The position numbers were made by a program, and so were the translations under genes. A DNA stretch of 51,019 nt, from positions 1 through 51,019 of the forward strand of contig JAEUHW010000455.1 of NCBI GenBank assembly GCA_016793245.1, written 5' to 3'. Positions 27,714 through 36,900 of this stretch are shown here, piece by piece; position 1 is the stretch's first letter, and each line of letters opens with the position of its first letter. The DNA is from Planctomycetota bacterium (GTDB lineage Bacteria; Planctomycetota; UBA1135; JADKAF01). The notes below the pieces were generated by a model. The model did not search any database and had not been told where the DNA came from. It saw only the letters and a program-made list of their open reading frames with translations.

Positions 27714-28725
27714 GGAACCTCGAGACTTCGGCGCGGAAGGCGGTGAGATGGAAGCGACCGTTCGCGGCGGCGATCGCGTGATGCGTCACGCAGATGCGCG
27801 GCAACGCGAGCGGGTCGTCGCCCGCTCCGGCCACGCCGTCGCGCGTCGTGCAAGCGTAGCGATAGCCCGCGTCGCGCACGGCCGCGAGCACGCGTTCGTC
27901 GCAATCGCCGTTCGGATAGCAGAAGCCCTCGAGGGGCGCCCCGCTCCACTGCTGGAGGAGCTCGCGCGAGCCCGCGATCTCGGCGCGGAGCTCTTCGTCG
28001 CCGAGCGACGGCAGGATCGGATGCGTCTGCGAATGCGAGCCGAGCTCGTGCCCGCGCCGATGGAGTGCGAGCACTTCCGCGCGCGTCATGGGCTCGTAGC
28101 CGGTGAGCGGAACCGCGCGCCCGCTCTCGCTCTCGAGCGCGGAGAGGAAGCGCTCGCGCAGCTCCGCGCTCTCGCGCTTCAGCGCCTCCAACCACCCGAG
28201 CAACGCACCGGGCGGATCCTCCGACGGGGCGCTGGCGAAGCCGCTCGTACGCGCCGCCGCTCGCGCGGCGCGCGCGGCGTCCGCGGCGCGCAGGAGCTCC
28301 GCTCCGCGATCGAACCAGAGCGGTCGCGATGCTTCGAGGAAGCCGGTCGTGACGAAGAAGGTCGCGCGCACGCCGTTCGCCTCGAGGATCGGCGCGGCGA
28401 GGTCGTGATTGTCGGCGTAGCCGTCATCGAAGGTGATCGAGACGAGCGGTCGACGCGGCTTCGCGCCGCTCTGCGCCAGCGGCAGCGCTTGCCCGAGAGG
28501 CAGGACCTCGCAGCGCTGCGCGAGCCAGGCGACCTGCGCGGCGAACGCCGCTTCGGATATCACGAGCGCGGGGAAGGGATAGCTCGCGCAGCGCTCCTCG
28601 GGGAGCACGCGGTGATAGGTGAGCACGGTGAGCCCGCGGCGCATGCGCGCTTCGCATGCCGCGAGCACGCCGAACGCCCGCGCTCCGATGTCCAAGCTCC
28701 AGCGCACCCGGCGCGATAGCGACAC
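27697..28725 (-). CDS. Polysaccharide deacetylase (NodB/CE4 domain)
   Basis: Removes N- or O-acetyl groups from polysaccharide (family role). In the 342-residue product the CE4 motif 1 is TFDDGYADNH (Asp100-Asp101) and motif 2 is GSHSQTHP (His231 and His235 as metal ligands). Motif 4-like FCYPNGDCDERV follows. The GTG start at 28725 has AAGGAG with a 7-base spacing (28731-28737 on the minus strand), a good ribosome site. A signal peptide is not obvious; the N-terminus is basic. It overlaps xrtE by 17 bp, so the two are co-translated or co-transcribed. The pairing with an exosortase gene is typical of exosortase-linked EPS loci. Confidence 0.88.
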   Translation of the reverse strand: MSLSRRVRWSLDIGARAFGVLAACEARMRRGLTVLTYHRVLPEERCASYPFPALVISEAAFAAQVAWLAQRCEVLPLGQALPLAQSGAKPRRPLVSITFDDGYADNHDLAAPILEANGVRATFFVTTGFLEASRPLWFDRGAELLRAADAARAARAAARTSGFASAPSEDPPGALLGWLEALKRESAELRERFLSALESESGRAVPLTGYEPMTRAEVLALHRRGHELGSHSQTHPILPSLGDEELRAEIAGSRELLQQWSGAPLEGFCYPNGDCDERVLAAVRDAGYRYACTTRDGVAGAGDDPLALPRICVTHHAIAAANGRFHLTAFRAEVSRFHALWR

Positions 28726-29026
28726 TCCAGCTCCTTGTGGGCAAGGCGCTCATGCGAGCGGCATGCCACTCGTGGTTCTCGCCCTCCTCTTCGTACCGCA
28801 GAAGGAGCCGCCGATGCGAAGTTAATTCCTTCTCATGGCTTCCTTCCAGCGAGGCTCGGCGCGCCGCCGATGGTGTTGCGCCGGCTGCGTCCGACTCGCG
28901 CGAACCGCTCGAGGGGCGGCGTAGTGTGAGATGTGCTAGCTTCCGTGGCAAGGCGCGCACGCGACGGCCGCGTGCCGCCATACCGAGCCGAACCGCTGCA
29001 AGGCGTTGCGCCGCCCGCCATCCCTG
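28726..29026. other. 301-bp divergent region between the deacetylase and GT39-like genes
   Basis: Holds the AAGGAG ribosome site of the deacetylase (28731-28737) and a local AT-rich patch (GAAGTTAATTCC near 28817) unlike the surrounding GC-rich DNA. A plus-strand GCTAGCTT (28935-28942) could be a -10 element for the GT39-like gene. No gene seen. Confidence 0.55.
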
Positions 29027-30604
29027 ATGAGCTCTCAACCGAACGCGCCGGCCCCGAGCGCTCTCGCTCCGCTCGAGCGCCTGATCGCGGGGCTGAGCGT
29101 CTGCCTCTTCGCCATCGGGGCGTTCGCGCGCGTCTTCCCCTTCTTCCAAGGAGGGAGTCGCTTCCTCCAGCGCTTCCCCACCGAGGACGGCTATCTGATG
29201 CTCACGATCGCGAGGAACCTCGCGATCGGGAATGGCTTCAGCACCGCGGCCGGAGAGATCCCCACCAACGGAACGCAGCCGCTCACCACCCTGATCTGGT
29301 CCTGCTTCTTCGCCCTCGCGGGTGGGGAGAAGGAGCTCGGGGTGGCGCTGGTGCTGCTCTTCCAGCTCGCGCTCTCGGGGCTCACCGCTTGGCTCTGCTA
29401 CCGCTTCTTCGCGCGGCTGCTCGAGGGGCGCGAGCACGCGCGCAGCATCGCCCTGCTCACGGCGGCGGTCTGCTTCGCGAGCCCGGTCGCGTTGCCGCAC
29501 TCGATGAACTGCCTCGAGACGGGCGCCTACGGCTGCATCGCGCTGCTCGTCGCCGGCGTCGCCATCGACACGCGCGCCGCGCTCACCTGGCGCCGCTCCA
29601 CGCTCTTCGGCGTGCTGCTAGGCCTCGCCTTCCTCGTGCGGAACGACGCGGTCTTCCTCATCGCTGGCGCTTGCCTCGTGCAGGGGTTCGCTCCGCGTGC
29701 GGATCCGCGGGAGACCTTGCCGCGGCGCTTGACGCGCACCACGGTGACGGGCCTCGTCTCGATCGCGGTCGCCTCGCCCTGGCTCGCGTTCAACTACGCG
29801 AACTTCGGCCACATCGTGCCCGTGAGTGGCCGCGCGGAGAGCCTGACCGGGAAGTTCGCGAGCAACTTGGCCGAGATGCCCATCATCTGGCTCGAGTACC
29901 TGCTCGCGCTCGTGCCGATCCCGATCGGCGTGCAGCACTCGGTATGGATGCCCTATGTCGCGACGCTGCTCGTGCTCGCGGCGCTCGCGCTGCTCTATCG
30001 GACTTGGCCGCGGCTCCGCGGTCCGGAGCGGCGCCTCGCGGCACTGCTCGGCGTCTTCAGCGGCGGGCTCGCAGTGTTCTACGGCCTCTTCTTCGGCGCG
30101 GGCTGGTTCCTGCCGCGGTACTTCTTCCCGCTGGCACCTTGGCTCATGCTGCCGATGTGCGTGCTGCTCGTGCGCGTGCTCGCACGCTGCGCAGCGCCGC
30201 CGCTCCGCTGCGGTGTCGCGTTCGGGATCCTGGCGCTGATCACGGGCGTCAACGCGCGCAATCAGATCACCCAGGCCGAGCACCCGCACTTCCAAGTCGT
30301 GCGCTGGGTGCAGGCCAACGTGCCCGAGCGAGCGTGGGTCGGCGCGGTGCAGACCGGCACGGTCGGTTTCTTCCACGACCGCACCATGAACCTGGACGGC
30401 AAGGTGAACCCCGACGCCTACGAGGCGCTGATCCAGCGCCGGCTGCACGAGTACGTCGTGGCCTCGCCGATCGAGTTCCTCGCCGACTGGTATCCCGCGA
30501 TGCGCGACTGGATGAAGTCGCCGGTGATCGCGAGCGCGTTCGAGGTCGCGCACTTCGATCCCGAGGCGAACGTCGGCGCGCTGCGGCGTCGGACGCCGCG
30601 TTGA
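29027..30604 (+). CDS. Polytopic glycosyltransferase-like membrane protein (GT39/ArnT-like)
   Basis: A 525-residue protein with about 11 hydrophobic segments. The first periplasmic loop contains FPTEDGYLMLTIARNLAIG, which carries the acidic ED motif seen in GT-C mannosyltransferase/ArnT-like enzymes that use polyprenyl-phosphate sugars. A soluble C-terminal domain (about residues 400-525, starting HFQVVRWVQANVPE) is typical of these families. Start chosen as ATG 29027 rather than TTG 29006. It converges on a GT2 gene with only a 3-bp gap (30605-30607). Role in the EPS locus (side-chain addition) is inferred. Confidence 0.72.
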   Translation: MSSQPNAPAPSALAPLERLIAGLSVCLFAIGAFARVFPFFQGGSRFLQRFPTEDGYLMLTIARNLAIGNGFSTAAGEIPTNGTQPLTTLIWSCFFALAGGEKELGVALVLLFQLALSGLTAWLCYRFFARLLEGREHARSIALLTAAVCFASPVALPHSMNCLETGAYGCIALLVAGVAIDTRAALTWRRSTLFGVLLGLAFLVRNDAVFLIAGACLVQGFAPRADPRETLPRRLTRTTVTGLVSIAVASPWLAFNYANFGHIVPVSGRAESLTGKFASNLAEMPIIWLEYLLALVPIPIGVQHSVWMPYVATLLVLAALALLYRTWPRLRGPERRLAALLGVFSGGLAVFYGLFFGAGWFLPRYFFPLAPWLMLPMCVLLVRVLARCAAPPLRCGVAFGILALITGVNARNQITQAEHPHFQVVRWVQANVPERAWVGAVQTGTVGFFHDRTMNLDGKVNPDAYEALIQRRLHEYVVASPIEFLADWYPAMRDWMKSPVIASAFEVAHFDPEANVGALRRRTPR

Positions 30605-30607
30605 GCG

Positions 30608-31672
30608 CTACGCCCCGCGCGATTCGAGCGGCACGACGTCCTTGTACTCGATCCAGCGCGGGTTGCGGCCGAGCAAGCGATCCTTCCACACGCCGAGGAC
30701 GCCGACGGCCTCCGGCCACTTGCCTACGAGGCAGGCCGCGGCGTAGAGCGTCGCGTGCGCGGGAGGGTCCCCGCGGAGCAGACGCCAGCGCCGCGCGCGA
30801 TAGAACGGCACGGCGTACAGCAGCGGAATCGAAGCCAGCAGCGCGAGGAAGAGCGGTTGCCCGGAGAGCAGAGCGCCCACCAGGGCCGCGAGCGCGATCA
30901 GCGGCGCGAGCGCGGCCCAGAGGAGCGCGCTCGAGCAGCGCTTGCGATAGCCGTACTCCTGCGCGCCGCCGTGCATGAGCCAGCCGTTCGCCGCGGCGTG
31001 GCCCGCGCGGATCGCGCGCTTCCACCATTGGCCGAAGCGTCTCATCGCGACATCGTGCAGCGTCATGTCCGCATCGATGCGCGCCACGTTCCAGCCGAGC
31101 TTCCGCACGCGCACGCAGAGATCGGGCTCCTCGCCGCCGATCAGACCGGGGTGATAGCCGCCCGAGGCGCGCATCACCTCGGCGCGCATCATCGCGTCGC
31201 CGCCGACCGCGGTCTGCTCCGCGATGGGCGTGTTCCACTCGAGATCGCAGAGCAGGTTGTAGACCGTCGCCTGCGGGAAGCGCTCGCGCCGCCGACCGGC
31301 GACGATCGCCACATCGGGGCGTGCGCGCAGGAACTCCACCGCGCGCGGGATCCACTCCGCGAAGACCTCGCAGTCGCCGTCGAGGAACTGCACGAGCTCG
31401 AGGTCGGGATGGAGCTCGCAGAGCTTCTCGAACCCCTCGTTGCGCGCGCGACCCGCGGTGAAGTGGCGCGAGAGATCGAGCGCATGGACGTGGACGCCGC
31501 GCGCGCGGGCCATCTCCGGGCTGCCGTCGGTGGAACCGGAGTCGACGTAGACGATGCGCGACTCGCAACCGCGCAGCGACTCCAGCGAGCGCCGCAGGCG
31601 CTCGCCTTCGTTGCGACCGATCACGACGAAGCCCACGTGATCGAGAGTCATCCCTGGATCCGCTTCGCTCAT
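30608..31672 (-). CDS. Glycosyltransferase, GT2 family, membrane-associated
   Basis: A 354-residue GT-A transferase. The N-terminal nucleotide-binding part is FVVIGRNEGERLRRSLES and RIVYVDSGSTDGSPEMAR. The DxD-like motif is QFLDGDCEVF, and the acceptor/catalytic region is GLIGGEEPDLCVRVRKLGW. Two hydrophobic segments lie near residues 245-290 (SALLWAALAPLIALAAL and LFLALLASIPLLYA), so it is membrane-anchored. ATG at 31672 overlaps the methyltransferase stop (ATGA on the minus strand). A second Met eight residues on is possible. It is the third gene of the SGNH-methyltransferase-GT2 module. Confidence 0.88.
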   Translation of the reverse strand: MSEADPGMTLDHVGFVVIGRNEGERLRRSLESLRGCESRIVYVDSGSTDGSPEMARARGVHVHALDLSRHFTAGRARNEGFEKLCELHPDLELVQFLDGDCEVFAEWIPRAVEFLRARPDVAIVAGRRRERFPQATVYNLLCDLEWNTPIAEQTAVGGDAMMRAEVMRASGGYHPGLIGGEEPDLCVRVRKLGWNVARIDADMTLHDVAMRRFGQWWKRAIRAGHAAANGWLMHGGAQEYGYRKRCSSALLWAALAPLIALAALVGALLSGQPLFLALLASIPLLYAVPFYRARRWRLLRGDPPAHATLYAAACLVGKWPEAVGVLGVWKDRLLGRNPRWIEYKDVVPLESRGA

Positions 31673-32328
31673 GTTCTGTGCAGCACGAGTCCGAAGGTCC
31701 GCAGGTGGCGCACGAGATAAGGCGCCTGATGCACCACGTTCCACCACTCGGACGGGCGGTAGAACGGCGTCCCGAGTCGCAGCAGCGTTCGGCTCAGCGA
31801 GCGACCGCGCTCGGCGATGTGCCACTGCCTCCAGTTGCCGGCGTCGAGCGTCGCGCTGGCGATCACCTCGAGCTCGGGGAAGAGCTCGGCGGCCTTTTCC
31901 GGCGTCGCGCGGAACCCGTTGTCGACGGGATCCAGCGTGCGTGGCAGCCGCTCCGGCCCCGTGAGGACCAGCCAACCGTCGCGCGGCAAGAGCTCGACGA
32001 GCGAGCGGGCGAAAGCGTGTGGATCGAGGACGTGCATGATCAGATTGAACGCGGTGATCGTGCGCGGCCCGAGCGCGCGCAAACGTTCGCGGAACTCCGC
32101 ATCGAGCAGGTCACCCGTGAGGTCGATCCCCTCACCGGCCTTGCAGTCGACGTGCCAGATCGGCCCGCTGCGCGCGCGGAGCGGCGCGAAGACCTCGGTC
32201 TCGATGTAGGGCTGCACCGCGGTGCGGAAGGTGCCCGTCGACGAACCGAGGTCGACGAGCGGGAACAGCTGCGCATCCGATAGCTTCGCGAGCTGCTCGC
32301 GAATCCACTTGGCCTCGATCCATTGCAT
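31669..32328 (-). CDS. SAM-dependent methyltransferase (class I, small)
   Basis: A 219-residue protein. The SAM-binding motif I is LVDLGSSTGTFRTAVQ near residues 24-39, with the downstream acidic strand GEGIDLTGDLLD and motif FNLIMHVLDPHAFARSL, the latter resembling post-motif segments of methyltransferase-11/25-like proteins. DGWLVLTGPERLPRTLDPV is motif III-like. Target (sugar, lipid or small molecule) cannot be told. It starts 51 bp after the SGNH protein stop and overlaps the GT2 start, so the three are probably one transcript. ATG 32328 has GAGG about eleven bases upstream. Confidence 0.83.
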   Translation of the reverse strand: MQWIEAKWIREQLAKLSDAQLFPLVDLGSSTGTFRTAVQPYIETEVFAPLRARSGPIWHVDCKAGEGIDLTGDLLDAEFRERLRALGPRTITAFNLIMHVLDPHAFARSLVELLPRDGWLVLTGPERLPRTLDPVDNGFRATPEKAAELFPELEVIASATLDAGNWRQWHIAERGRSLSRTLLRLGTPFYRPSEWWNVVHQAPYLVRHLRTFGLVLHRT

Positions 32329-32379
32329 GGCACGACGAACCTCGCGAGCACCGCGATCCCTGGCAGATGGACCATGGGC

Positions 32380-33735
32380 TCAGCGAATCTGGGAACCGCT
32401 GGTGCGGCTCCATTCTACGACGGGCTCCCATGCAGCGATCGCCTCGGCAGCGATGGCATGTCCGATCGCGTTCCAGTGCGTGTCGGCCGGGAACCACGGT
32501 ACCTCACCGCGCGCCGTGGCGGCGCGCAGCGCGGACGTGAGATCGAGGAACGGCGTCCCCGTGCGCGCACTCCACGATGCGAGGTAGGCCGGCAGCGGCG
32601 AGAGCTGCTCCTCCCATCGCGCGACCGGCGTTCCCGCGGGAGCGCTGCAATAGGGTCCGAGAACGCGGATCTTCTGCGGAATGAGCACAACGGCGTAGCG
32701 CCCGCCCGCGGCTTCGACCTCTTGGCGCAGATTCGCCAGGCACGCCGCGAGGGGCTCGAGCTCGCCCTCGAAGCCTAGGTAGGAGTTCGCGAGCCAGTGG
32801 AAGAGATAGCGCTGGCCGGCGATCGTCCCCTCCGCCCTCGCCGCCGCGCGCTGCGCCGCGGGCTGCGTGATCTCCTGGAGCCAGACGAGGAAGCGATTCG
32901 CGAGCGAGCGCTCGCGCCAGCTCGGCGCCACGGCGGCCGCCGCTTGCGCCGGACCGCTCGTGCGGAAGCGCGCCGAGTCGCGGAGATCGTTGCCCTCGAA
33001 GACGAAGTGCAGCACGAGCCGGCCTTCGAGCGGCACGCGCGCTTCGCGGAGCAGGGTGGCTTCGTCCTGCGGCGCGAGCCCGACCAGGGCGAGATTCATC
33101 GCCGAGCGCTGGAGGCGCTGCTCGAGGCGCGTCGCGACGAGCTCCTCGGCGGGCAGGAGGCCCGCGACGAGGAAAGAATCGCCGAGGCAGTAGAGCGCCG
33201 CCTCCGCGCGATCGACGTGGTTGCGGAACCCGCGCCGGTCGGTGCGGTAGTGGAACGGGACCTTCGGCGTGGCGAGCCCCCAGGCGAGGGCCAGGTCCTC
33301 GCCCGTCTCGCCGCGGACATCGAGATGCGGCTCGGCGCGCGCGCCGAGCTCGTTCACGGCGCTCGCTCGTTCGCGCGTCGGGAAGTGCGGGACGCCGACC
33401 AGCGCGAGAGCCTCGGCGGCCCCGAAGGTGACCCCGATCGAGAGGCTCGCGGCGATCCAGCGCGCGCAACTGCGCGGCGAGAACGCGAGTGCCGCGGCGG
33501 CGAGCGCGCTCCACGCCAGCGCCAGCGCCAGCAGAACGTGGCGGGTGCGCCAGAGGCCGAAGAACTTCGTCGGCTCCGCGTCGCTGCCCTCCGAAGAGGC
33601 GGTACTCGCGAGCAGCGCCACGACAATGACGATGCCGAGCGCGGCGGCGATGGCGGCGCCGCGGCGCAGTCGCGGCGTGAGACCGCGGGAACGAAGGGTG
33701 GAGTTCAACGGTGCAGGAGCTCGGTCGCGGACCAT
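32380..33735 (-). CDS. Membrane-anchored SGNH-fold protein (AlgX/AlgJ-like acyl or acetyl transferase/hydrolase)
   Basis: A 451-residue protein. Two hydrophobic segments lie near residues 26-45 (GAAIAAALGIVIVVALLA) and 67-105 and precede an extracytoplasmic SGNH domain. Its nucleophile motif is CLGDSFLVAG with Ser187, and the C-terminal Asp-x-His dyad is DTHWNAIGHA (Asp418, His420). The GDSF/DTHWN spacing and membrane tether are as in AlgX/AlgJ and related acetylation enzymes of exopolysaccharides. So this is likely an O-acyl transfer or hydrolysis enzyme for the polymer (inference). The best start is uncertain because no clear ribosome site precedes ATG 33735. Divergent from the PKS gene by 175 bp. 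Confidence 0.8.
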   Translation of the reverse strand: MVRDRAPAPLNSTLRSRGLTPRLRRGAAIAAALGIVIVVALLASTASSEGSDAEPTKFFGLWRTRHVLLALALAWSALAAAALAFSPRSCARWIAASLSIGVTFGAAEALALVGVPHFPTRERASAVNELGARAEPHLDVRGETGEDLALAWGLATPKVPFHYRTDRRGFRNHVDRAEAALYCLGDSFLVAGLLPAEELVATRLEQRLQRSAMNLALVGLAPQDEATLLREARVPLEGRLVLHFVFEGNDLRDSARFRTSGPAQAAAAVAPSWRERSLANRFLVWLQEITQPAAQRAAARAEGTIAGQRYLFHWLANSYLGFEGELEPLAACLANLRQEVEAAGGRYAVVLIPQKIRVLGPYCSAPAGTPVARWEEQLSPLPAYLASWSARTGTPFLDLTSALRAATARGEVPWFPADTHWNAIGHAIAAEAIAAWEPVVEWSRTSGSQIR

Positions 33736-33910
33736 CGAGCATCGGATCGGCTCGTTTCGCCGTCCACTTCCCTTTCATCCGAGATGCACGAAGGACGGCT
33801 TGCTCGCTCTTCGGCTCCGTGGCACAACCGCTCAACTCGACACGATCGAGGCGCCGATGCCCTAGCGGAGTGAGGCCCTCTCCGTCTGCATCGCCGCGCT
33901 CCGTCCGCCC

Positions 33911-36900
33911 ATGACCTCGGAATCCAACCCGGCCGTCTCGTCAACCGACATCGCGATCGTCGGCATGGCGGCGCACTTGCCCGGTGCCCCGGACGTACGG
34001 GCCTACTGGCAGAACCTGCGCGCCGGCGTGGAGTCGATCCGCGACCTCTCGGTCGAGGAGCTGCAGCAGGCCGGCGTGAAGCCCGGGACCTACGAGCGCT
34101 CGAACTACGTGCGCCGCAGCGTCGTGCTGCAGGACATGGATCGCTTCGATGCCTCGTTCTTCGGGTTCACGCCGAAGGACGCGGCGATCACCGATCCGCA
34201 GCACCGCCACTTCCTCGAGACTTGCTGGGAAGCGCTCGAGGACGCGGGCCACACGCCGTCCGGCTTCGGCCGGCCGATCGGGGTCTTCGCCGGCTCGGGG
34301 ATGGCGGCGTACTTCGCGTTCAACATCCTCAGCAACCCGAAGCTCGTCGACGAGGTCGGCATCTTCCTGCTGCGGCACACGGGGAACGACAAGGACTTCC
34401 TCGCGACGCGCGTGTCCTACGAGCTGGACCTCCGCGGTCCGAGCATCAACGTGCAGACCGCGTGCTCGACCTCGCTGGTCGCGGTGCACGTGGCGATCCA
34501 GAGCTTGCTCTCGGGCGAGTGCGACATGGCCCTCGCGGGCGGCGTGACGATCTCGCTCCCGCACGGTCGCGGCTACACCTATCACGAGAACGAGATCCTC
34601 GCGATCGACGGGCGCTGCCGCCCGTTCGACGCGGATTCGAGCGGGACGCTCTTCGGCAGCGGCTCGGCGGTCGTGGTGCTCCGGCGCTTGGAGGACGCGC
34701 TGAAGGACGGCGATCACGTCTACGCCGTCGTGAAGGGCTCGGCGATCAACAACGACGGCGCGCTGAAGGTCGGCTATCTGGCCCCCAGCGTCGATGGGCA
34801 GGCGCAGGCCATCGCGGAGGCGCTCACGCTGTCCGGCGTCGAGGCCGACTCGATCGACTACGTCGAGGCGCACGGCACCGCGACGAAGGTCGGCGATCCG
34901 ATCGAGGTCGCGGCATTGACCCAGGCGTTCCGCGCGAGCAGCACGAAGACCGGCTTCTGCGGTCTCGGCTCGGTGAAGAGCAACATCGGCCACCTCGACA
35001 CGGCCGCGGGTGCCGCGAGCCTGATCAAGGTGGCGCTCGCGCTCGAGCACCAAGAGCTCCCCGCGAGCCTCCACTACCGCGCGCCGAACCCGGAGATCGA
35101 CTTCGCGAAGAGCCCGTTCTACGTGAACGCCGCTCTGAAGAGCTGGCCGCGCGGCGCGCGTCCGCGCCGCGCCGGTGTCAACTCGCTCGGCGTCGGTGGC
35201 ACGAACGCGCACGTCATCGTAGAGGAAGCGCCGCTCGTGCGGAGCGCACGAGCGCGGCGACCGCTGCAGCTCCTCTGCCTCTCCGCCCGCACGCCGAGCG
35301 CGCTCGACGCCGCGACCGAGCGCCTCCGCGCACATCTCGCCGAGCGTCCCGAGCTTTCACTCGCCGACGTCGCCTGGACGCTGCAGGTCGGACGCGAGAG
35401 CTTCGCGCATCGGCGCAGCCTGGTCGCGCGCGATACGAGCGAGGCGCTGCGCCTGCTCGCGGAGAAGCCGCGCGAGCGCGTGAGCTCGAGCCAGACGGAC
35501 ACGAGCGAGAAGACGCTCGCGTTCCTCCTGCCCGGCGGCGGCGCGCAGTACGTCGGCATGGGCCGCGGGCTCTACGAGAGCGAGCCGATCTACCGCCAAC
35601 ACCTCGACGCGTGCCTCGCGCTGCTCTCCGCGGAGCTGCAGACGAAGCTGCGGCGCCTCCTGCTGCAGAGCCCGTGCTCGCCGGAGGAGCGCGCCGCGTG
35701 GCGGAAGGAGCTCGAGCGCCCGAGCGTGCAGCTCCCCGCGCTCTTCGCCACCGAATACTCGCTCGCTCGTTTCTGGATGTCGCTCGGTCTCGAGCCGCAG
35801 GCGCTCCTCGGCCACAGCATGGGCGAGAACACCGCGGCCTGCCTCGCCGAAGTGCTCTCGCTGAAGGACGCGATGGGCCTGGTCGCGCTGCGCGGCCAGC
35901 TCTTCGAGCGCGTCGAGAAGGGCGGCATGCTCAGCGTGAACCTCGCCCCCGACGCGCTGCGCGCCCTGCTGCCGGAGGAACTCTCGCTCGCGGTGGTGAA
36001 CGCGCCCGAGCTCTGCGTCGCGAGCGGGCGGCGCGCCGCGCTCGATGCGCTCGAGGCCACGCTGAAGGAGCGCGGCGTCGACTTCACGAAGATCCACATC
36101 GATATCGCCGCGCACTCCGCGCTGCTCGAGCCGATCCTGCCGGAGTTCCGCGCGTATCTGCGGAGCATCCGCCTGTCGCCGCCGCGCATCCCGTTCGTAT
36201 CGAATCGCACCGGGACCTGGATCACCGACGCGCAAGCGACCGACCCCGAGTACTGGGTCCAGCATCTCCGCGGCACGGTGCTCTTCTCGAGCTGCGTGCA
36301 GACGCTGATCGAGGATCGCTCCCGCCTCTTCCTCGAGGTGGGCCCGGGAAACACGCTGAGCTCGCTGACGCGCCTGCACGGCGATCCCGCGCTCGGGAAG
36401 CGCGTGATGAACTCGCTGCGCCATCACGACGAGCAGGTCGACGATCTCGAGTTCACGCTCGGCGTCCTCGGCAAGCTCTGGGGCGCCGGAGCGAAGCCCG
36501 ATTGGCGCGCGCTGCACGGTGAGGACCAGCGCCTGCGCGTCTCGCTGCCGGGCTATCCCTTCGAGCGCTCGCGCTTCTGGATCGAGCCCGGGCAGCGCGC
36601 TGCCGCGGCGGAGAGCGAAGAGAGCCATCCGCTGACGCGCCAGGCCGAGCTCGAGAAGTGGTTCCACGCGCCGCGCTGGGTCGCGAGCGAGCTCGGCGCG
36701 AGCGAGCTGCCCAAAGAGCCGCTGCGCTGGCTCTGCTTCGAGGACGAGGCCGGTGTCGCGGAGAGCGTGCGCCAGGCGCTGGTCGCGCGAGGGCACCGCG
36801 TCGTGCGCGTGCGCGCGGGCCTGCGCTACGAAGAGGTCGGCGCGGACGAGTTCGTCGTCTGCCCCACCGAAGCCGCGGACTACGTCGAGCTCCTCGATCG

